From Pseudomonadota bacterium (GTDB taxonomy: Bacteria > Pseudomonadota > Alphaproteobacteria > Rhizobiales > Hyphomicrobiaceae): a DNA stretch of 17,280 bases. The position numbers and the translations under genes are program-made. The notes under the pieces were generated by a model, which worked only from the letters and a program-made list of their open reading frames with translations, searched no databases and had not been told where the DNA came from. Below, one piece after another: positions 13,850 through 17,280 of the stretch. Positions within the stretch are counted from its first letter, which is position 1, and every line of letters begins with the position of its first letter. The DNA lies in assembly GCA_023410905.1 (NCBI GenBank), contig JAEYPL010000140.1:1-17280 (forward strand), given 5' to 3'.

Positions 13850-14971
13850 ATGCCCTTTGGAAAACAGGGTTTCAGTGTGCCCGCTACGGACATGACAACA
13901 AGAAGGGATCGGCGTTTCAGCCGAAAGCTCGCCGTGACATCTGCAGTTTTCTCCTGGTCGAAGTCATACGGCGTCCGCGGAAACGCGGTCCTGCGCGCCG
14001 GCGTGCTGGCCGTCTTTGGCGCTGCCGCATTGGCACTGCTCACCGCCTCATGGGCTCATGCGCAGCAGCAACCGCCGATCGGTGCACTGGCAGCCCCGCG
14101 CGCCCAGCCCAAGGCAGCTCCGAAGCCCCCCACAGCAGGCGCACCCGCCACCGACGGACAGCTTCGCCAGCGCGTCGAGCAGCTTGAAGAACAACTCGTC
14201 GACATGCAGGTTCTTGTCGGCACGCTCGAGTCGCTGGCGCGCGGCGGCGGGGCACCGGCGCGGACCGGCGGCTCCAGCGGTGCGAGCGATGCAGCACGCA
14301 TCGATGCGCTCGAAACGCAGATCCGCGCCATGACCATGCAGATTGAGGAGCTGAGCCGCCAAGTGCGCCAGCGTCAGGGACGCATGGAAGAGAGTGCACC
14401 GCCTGTCCGCGAGGGCGCGCTGCCGCCGCCTGCTGTGAACCAAGGCTTTGCCGCTGCACAGCCCGCCGCACCGGGGGGCTTCGGCCAGCTCACGGTAACG
14501 CCGCAGGGTGGTGGTGACCGCATTGGCCAGATGATCAGCGCGACACCGGGCCCCGTCGAGAGCAGTCGTCTGCCGCCGGCCGTCGCCGATGCCGGCAGCG
14601 CCAAGGAACTCTACGAGACCGCATACGGCTATCTCCTGCAGCAAGACTATGCCGCAGCCGAAGCCGCATTCGACGAATTCCTGAGCCGCTATCCCAATGA
14701 TCACCTGACGGCCGATGCCCAGTACTGGCTCGGCGAGACGCTGTTCGTCCAGCGGCGCTACAAGCCCGCAGGACAGGCCTTTCTGCGCGTTATGCAGAAC
14801 CATCGCCAGAGCAGCAAGGCGCCGAACAGCCTGCTCATGCTGGCCATGACGCTCGAACAGCTCGGCCAGAAGGACTGCGCGCTCTTTACGGAGCTGGAGA
14901 CGCGCCACGCCAATGCGCCGCAGGACATCAAGACCCGCGCCCGCGTCGTGAAGCAGCGCGTCGGCTGCTGA
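13850..14971 (+). CDS. cpoB: Tol-Pal system coordinator CpoB (YbgF)
   Basis: CpoB is a periplasmic protein that, in E. coli, links Tol-Pal with PBP1B so that outer-membrane constriction and peptidoglycan synthesis stay in step. The 373-residue protein has a long N-terminus with a signal segment ending near SWAHAQ, a coiled-coil trimerisation region (LRQRVEQLEEQLVDMQ and RIDALETQIRAMTMQIEELSRQV), a Pro/Gln/Gly-rich linker, and a C-terminal domain of about 125 residues with TPR units such as ELYETAYGYLLQQDYAAAEAAFDEFLSRYP and QYWLGETLFVQRRYKPAGQAFL. This order is the CpoB architecture. Start choice is uncertain: ATG 13892 is the alternative. It follows the Pal-like gene by 38 bases and precedes a class A PBP. 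Confidence 0.88.
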   Translation: MPFGKQGFSVPATDMTTRRDRRFSRKLAVTSAVFSWSKSYGVRGNAVLRAGVLAVFGAAALALLTASWAHAQQQPPIGALAAPRAQPKAAPKPPTAGAPATDGQLRQRVEQLEEQLVDMQVLVGTLESLARGGGAPARTGGSSGASDAARIDALETQIRAMTMQIEELSRQVRQRQGRMEESAPPVREGALPPPAVNQGFAAAQPAAPGGFGQLTVTPQGGGDRIGQMISATPGPVESSRLPPAVADAGSAKELYETAYGYLLQQDYAAAEAAFDEFLSRYPNDHLTADAQYWLGETLFVQRRYKPAGQAFLRVMQNHRQSSKAPNSLLMLAMTLEQLGQKDCALFTELETRHANAPQDIKTRARVVKQRVGC

Positions 14972-15052
14972 GCGCGGAGCACCTTCTAACCAATAATTAT
15001 CCTTGTTGTGGCTCACTTGTCCGCTCGCGGGGCAGACGCGGGCAGTCGAGCC

Positions 15053-17089
15053 ATGAATGGGGGAACAGAGCACGGCAGTGCAGTGCCGGGCGCACCTGAG
15101 GCGCACCCGCTCCCCGAACGCGCGCGCCCGCGTCGCTGGCGCCTCCGCCTCCTCATCCGCGGCACCGTGATGCTCTCGACGCTCGCCGCGGTCCTCATCG
15201 CTACGGCGTTCGTCCGATACACGATCCGCTTTCCCGATCCCGCCTCGCTCCGCCAGCGCGCGCAGGCACCCGTGGTTCGTGTCGTAGCGCGCGATGGTGC
15301 CCTTCTCGCCGAGCGGGGCAACGCCGCGCGTCCGGTACCCCTCTCCGAGTTGCCGCCACACGTCGTGCACGCTGTCGTCGCTATCGAGGACCGGCGCTTC
15401 TTCTCGCACATCGGGCTCGATTTTCGCGGCCTGGCGCGTGCCATGCTGGCGAACCTTCGCGCCGCACGCTACGCGCAAGGCGGCTCGACGCTGACGCAGC
15501 AGCTCGCCAAGAACCTCTTCCTGACATCCGACCGCACCATGGAGCGCAAGCTCGAAGAGGTCGTCCTTGCGCTCTGGCTGGAGCTGCGGCTCGGCAAGGC
15601 CGGCATCATGGAGCTCTATCTCAACCGCGTGTACTTCGGCGCCGGCGTCTACGGCATCGAAGCCGCCGCCCAGCGCTATTTCGCCAAGTCGGCGCGCGCG
15701 CTCACCGTACCTGAAGCGGCCATCATCGCGGGCCTGCTCAAGGCACCCTCACGCCTTTCGCCCGCAAGCCGCCCCGAACTGGCGGCCACCCGCGCCGTGC
15801 TCGTGCTCGCAGCCATGCGCGATGAAGGCTTCATCAGCGAAGCCGGCTACCAGGATGCTTTGCATCAGCAGGTCACCTACGCCGCGACCGACACGCCGCG
15901 CGAGGAGACCGGCCTCGAGTTCGCCGTCGACTATGTCCTCGATCGCCTGCCGCCACTTGCGGGGCATGGTCAATCCGCCATCACCGTCGAGACGACCATC
16001 GACGCCGATCTCCAACGCCATGCCCAGTCGACGATCGCGCGCCGACTGGCCGCAGCCGGCACCGCAGCCGAGAACGCCGAAGCCGCCCTTGTTGTACTCG
16101 ACACGGAGGGCGGCGTGCGTGCCATGGTCGGCGGACGCGCGTGGTCGCGGAGCCAGTTCAATCGCGCTGTTCGCGCTCGTCGCCAACCGGGCTCCGCATT
16201 TAAGCCTGCGCTCTATCTGGCGGCCATCGAAGCGGGCATCACACCCGACACGATCGTGCAGGATCGGCCGATAACGATCGGCGGATGGAGCCCGCGCAAC
16301 GACAGCGGCACCAATGCGGGGCCGATGACCGTACGCCACGCGCTCGCGCATTCCGTGAACACGGTGGCCGTGGCGCTCCAGATGCAGATCGGAACACAGC
16401 CCGTCGTCGCCATGGCGCGTCGCCTCGGCATTACCAGCACGCTGCGCGCCGACGCGTCGCTCGCACTCGGCACATCCGAGGTCACGCTGCTCGAACTGAC
16501 CGGCGCCTACGGGACGCTCGCGACGGGCGGGTACAATCTCTCCCCGCACGTTATCCGCCGCGTGCGCACGGATCGCGGCGTCGTTCTTCATGCACGCGGA
16601 AGATCGGCGCCGACGATCGCCGTGCCGGCCCCACTCGTCGGCAGGCTCAACAGCATGATGCATACGACCATCGTCTCGGGTACGGGTCGGCGTGCGGCAT
16701 TACCGAACCACCTCGCCGCCGGTAAAACAGGGACGACGCAAGACAATCGCGATGCATGGTTCGTCGGCTTCACCGGTCACCTGACTGCGGGTGTTTGGAT
16801 CGGCAACGACGACAACAGTCCCATGGGCGGCATCAGCGGCGGTGGATTGCCCGCCCTCATCTGGCGCGACGTGATGATGACAGCGCACCGCGGTTTGGAG
16901 CCGTTGCCGCTCGCAGGTATGAGCGATCAGCCGCCTGTCCCGGAGGTGCCTCTTGCATCTGCGCGTGAGCCAGTACGGACGACCGTGCGTCGCCCCCTCG
17001 CTCCGATCGATCCCGCGCTGTTCGCAGCGCCCAAGGATCCACCCGCGCTGGATCGGCGGCGTCTCGAAGCACTGCTGAGTTCGGACTGA
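15053..17089 (+). CDS. Class A penicillin-binding protein (PBP1a family)
   Basis: A bifunctional peptidoglycan synthase of 678 residues: a cytoplasmic N-terminus, one membrane helix (about 33-55), a GT51 glycosyltransferase and a transpeptidase domain facing the periplasm. The glycosyltransferase has AIEDRRFFSHIGLDFRG (Glu112 catalytic), GGSTLTQQLAKN and ELYLNRVYFGAGVYGIEAAA. The transpeptidase has the SxxK motif GSAFKP (Ser381, Lys384), SVN (434-436) and KTGTTQDN (Lys558). It is compact, without the inserted OB-fold domain of larger PBP1a, and ends in a Pro-rich tail. It is 81 bases from cpoB. The start is ATG 15053; an upstream GTG at 15008 is less likely. It is near in type to PbpC/MtgA-linked PBP1a paralogues. 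Confidence 0.92.
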   Translation: MNGGTEHGSAVPGAPEAHPLPERARPRRWRLRLLIRGTVMLSTLAAVLIATAFVRYTIRFPDPASLRQRAQAPVVRVVARDGALLAERGNAARPVPLSELPPHVVHAVVAIEDRRFFSHIGLDFRGLARAMLANLRAARYAQGGSTLTQQLAKNLFLTSDRTMERKLEEVVLALWLELRLGKAGIMELYLNRVYFGAGVYGIEAAAQRYFAKSARALTVPEAAIIAGLLKAPSRLSPASRPELAATRAVLVLAAMRDEGFISEAGYQDALHQQVTYAATDTPREETGLEFAVDYVLDRLPPLAGHGQSAITVETTIDADLQRHAQSTIARRLAAAGTAAENAEAALVVLDTEGGVRAMVGGRAWSRSQFNRAVRARRQPGSAFKPALYLAAIEAGITPDTIVQDRPITIGGWSPRNDSGTNAGPMTVRHALAHSVNTVAVALQMQIGTQPVVAMARRLGITSTLRADASLALGTSEVTLLELTGAYGTLATGGYNLSPHVIRRVRTDRGVVLHARGRSAPTIAVPAPLVGRLNSMMHTTIVSGTGRRAALPNHLAAGKTGTTQDNRDAWFVGFTGHLTAGVWIGNDDNSPMGGISGGGLPALIWRDVMMTAHRGLEPLPLAGMSDQPPVPEVPLASAREPVRTTVRRPLAPIDPALFAAPKDPPALDRRRLEALLSSD

Positions 17090-17114
17090 CCGCGCGCCTA
17101 CGCGCGCCACTGTC

Positions 17115-17143
17115 CCTTCTCCCCGTCCTATACGGGGAGAAGG
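17115..17143 (+). terminator. Hairpin after the PBP gene (12-bp stem, REP-like)
   Basis: CCTTCTCCCCGT and ACGGGGAGAAGG form a perfect 12-pair stem with a CCTAT loop, 25 bases after the PBP stop. No T-run follows. Its CTCCCC/GGGGAG core matches the element behind leuA, so this is probably a repeat that also serves as a transcript 3' end. Confidence 0.55.
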
Positions 17144-17144
17144 C

Positions 17145-17159
17145 CACGCCTCGGGCGTG
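17145..17159. repeat. Short hairpin in the REP-like cluster
   Basis: CACGCC and GGCGTG form a 6-pair stem around TCG, one base after the preceding hairpin. The two together look like one compound repeat unit. Confidence 0.4.
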
Positions 17160-17173
17160 CTTCCAGCACGACA

Positions 17174-17220
17174 TGAGGGGCGGCGGCATACGCCGACGTC
17201 GCGCAAGTTCCCGCCCCTCA
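17174..17220. repeat. Ten-base inverted repeat with inner hairpin
   Basis: TGAGGGGCGG (17174-17183) and CCGCCCCTCA (17211-17220) are perfect inverted arms separated by 27 bases, which hold a possible CGGCG/CGCCG inner hairpin (17181-17195, overlapping the left arm). Part of the palindrome cluster at the right edge. Confidence 0.45.
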
Positions 17221-17226
17221 CCCTAA

Positions 17227-17254
17227 CCCTCTCCCCGCAAGAGCAGGGAGAGGG
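17227..17254. repeat. CCCTCTCCC-type palindrome
   Basis: CCCTCTCCC and GGGAGAGGG (17227-17235 with 17246-17254) flank a 10-base spacer. The preceding CCCCTCACCCTAACCC together with this palindrome is a pattern I recall as a dispersed intergenic repeat in GC-rich proteobacteria. It may be the start of a 3' end for a gene beyond the window. Confidence 0.5.
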
Positions 17255-17280
17255 GATCCTTGAGGCCCTCTGCACTACAG

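Noticed and set aside
14048..15478. Minus-strand frame of 476 codons opposite cpoB and the PBP start
   Set aside because: It crosses two well-supported plus-strand genes and their gap, and has no recognisable domain or signal.
1..17280. Insertion sequences, phage genes, CRISPR arrays, toxin-antitoxin or defence genes
   Set aside because: No transposase, integrase, regularly spaced repeat array or nuclease-type frame was seen on either strand; all long non-shadow frames have housekeeping, sulfur, leucine or envelope assignments.

Overview
The window is GC-rich, densely coding bacterial chromosome. Gene content points to an alphaproteobacterium, most likely of the order Hyphomicrobiales: coaD followed by two cyclophilin-type peptidyl-prolyl isomerases, a CoaD with the ITATLVRQ variant of the C-terminal motif, a pal/cpoB pair, and Sox thiosulfate-oxidation genes. 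The Hyphomicrobiaceae are a reasonable guess, but genus assignment is inference. There is no insertion sequence, tRNA, rRNA, CRISPR array or prophage gene that I can support.

Region 1 (1-2465, minus strand) is housekeeping. In transcription order it holds a LysE/RhtB exporter, coaD, a secreted cyclophilin, a cytoplasmic cyclophilin, and the first 53 codons of an alpha/beta hydrolase that runs off the left edge. A GNAT acetyltransferase (2570-3052, plus) is divergent from the exporter and convergent with thiD.

Region 2 (3059-8298, minus strand) is the sulfur block, transcribed soxA-soxX-soxB-ccdA-thiD. SoxAX is the c-type cytochrome that loads thiosulfate onto a carrier, SoxB is the Tat-exported thiosulfohydrolase, and CcdA moves reductant to the periplasm for cytochrome c and Sox maturation. 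The carrier SoxYZ and the sulfane dehydrogenase SoxCD are not in the window. An AT-rich inverted repeat lies directly upstream of soxA.

Region 3 (8443-11614, minus strand) has leuA with a leucine-rich leader peptide and a nested hairpin upstream (a probable attenuator), a strong hairpin after leuA, then an MreB-family actin homologue translationally coupled to a 62-residue two-helix membrane protein. mreC and mreD are not adjacent.

Region 4 (12077-17089, plus strand) is a cell-envelope block: the lipoprotein Pal, a second Pal-like OmpA-domain protein with a predicted helical repeat, CpoB (YbgF), and a compact class A penicillin-binding protein. It looks like a Tol-Pal/peptidoglycan-synthesis module in which tolQRAB are absent next to pal and a bifunctional peptidoglycan synthase follows cpoB. 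The last 190 bases carry several palindromes of the CTCTCCCC/GGGGAGAG type, related to the hairpin behind leuA.

Most genes have clear family assignments. The observations most worth following are the leuA leader, the pal/Pal-like/cpoB/PBP cluster, the orphan MreB with its small membrane partner, and the truncated sox set with its candidate operator. I did not find convincing evidence for a wholly new system.
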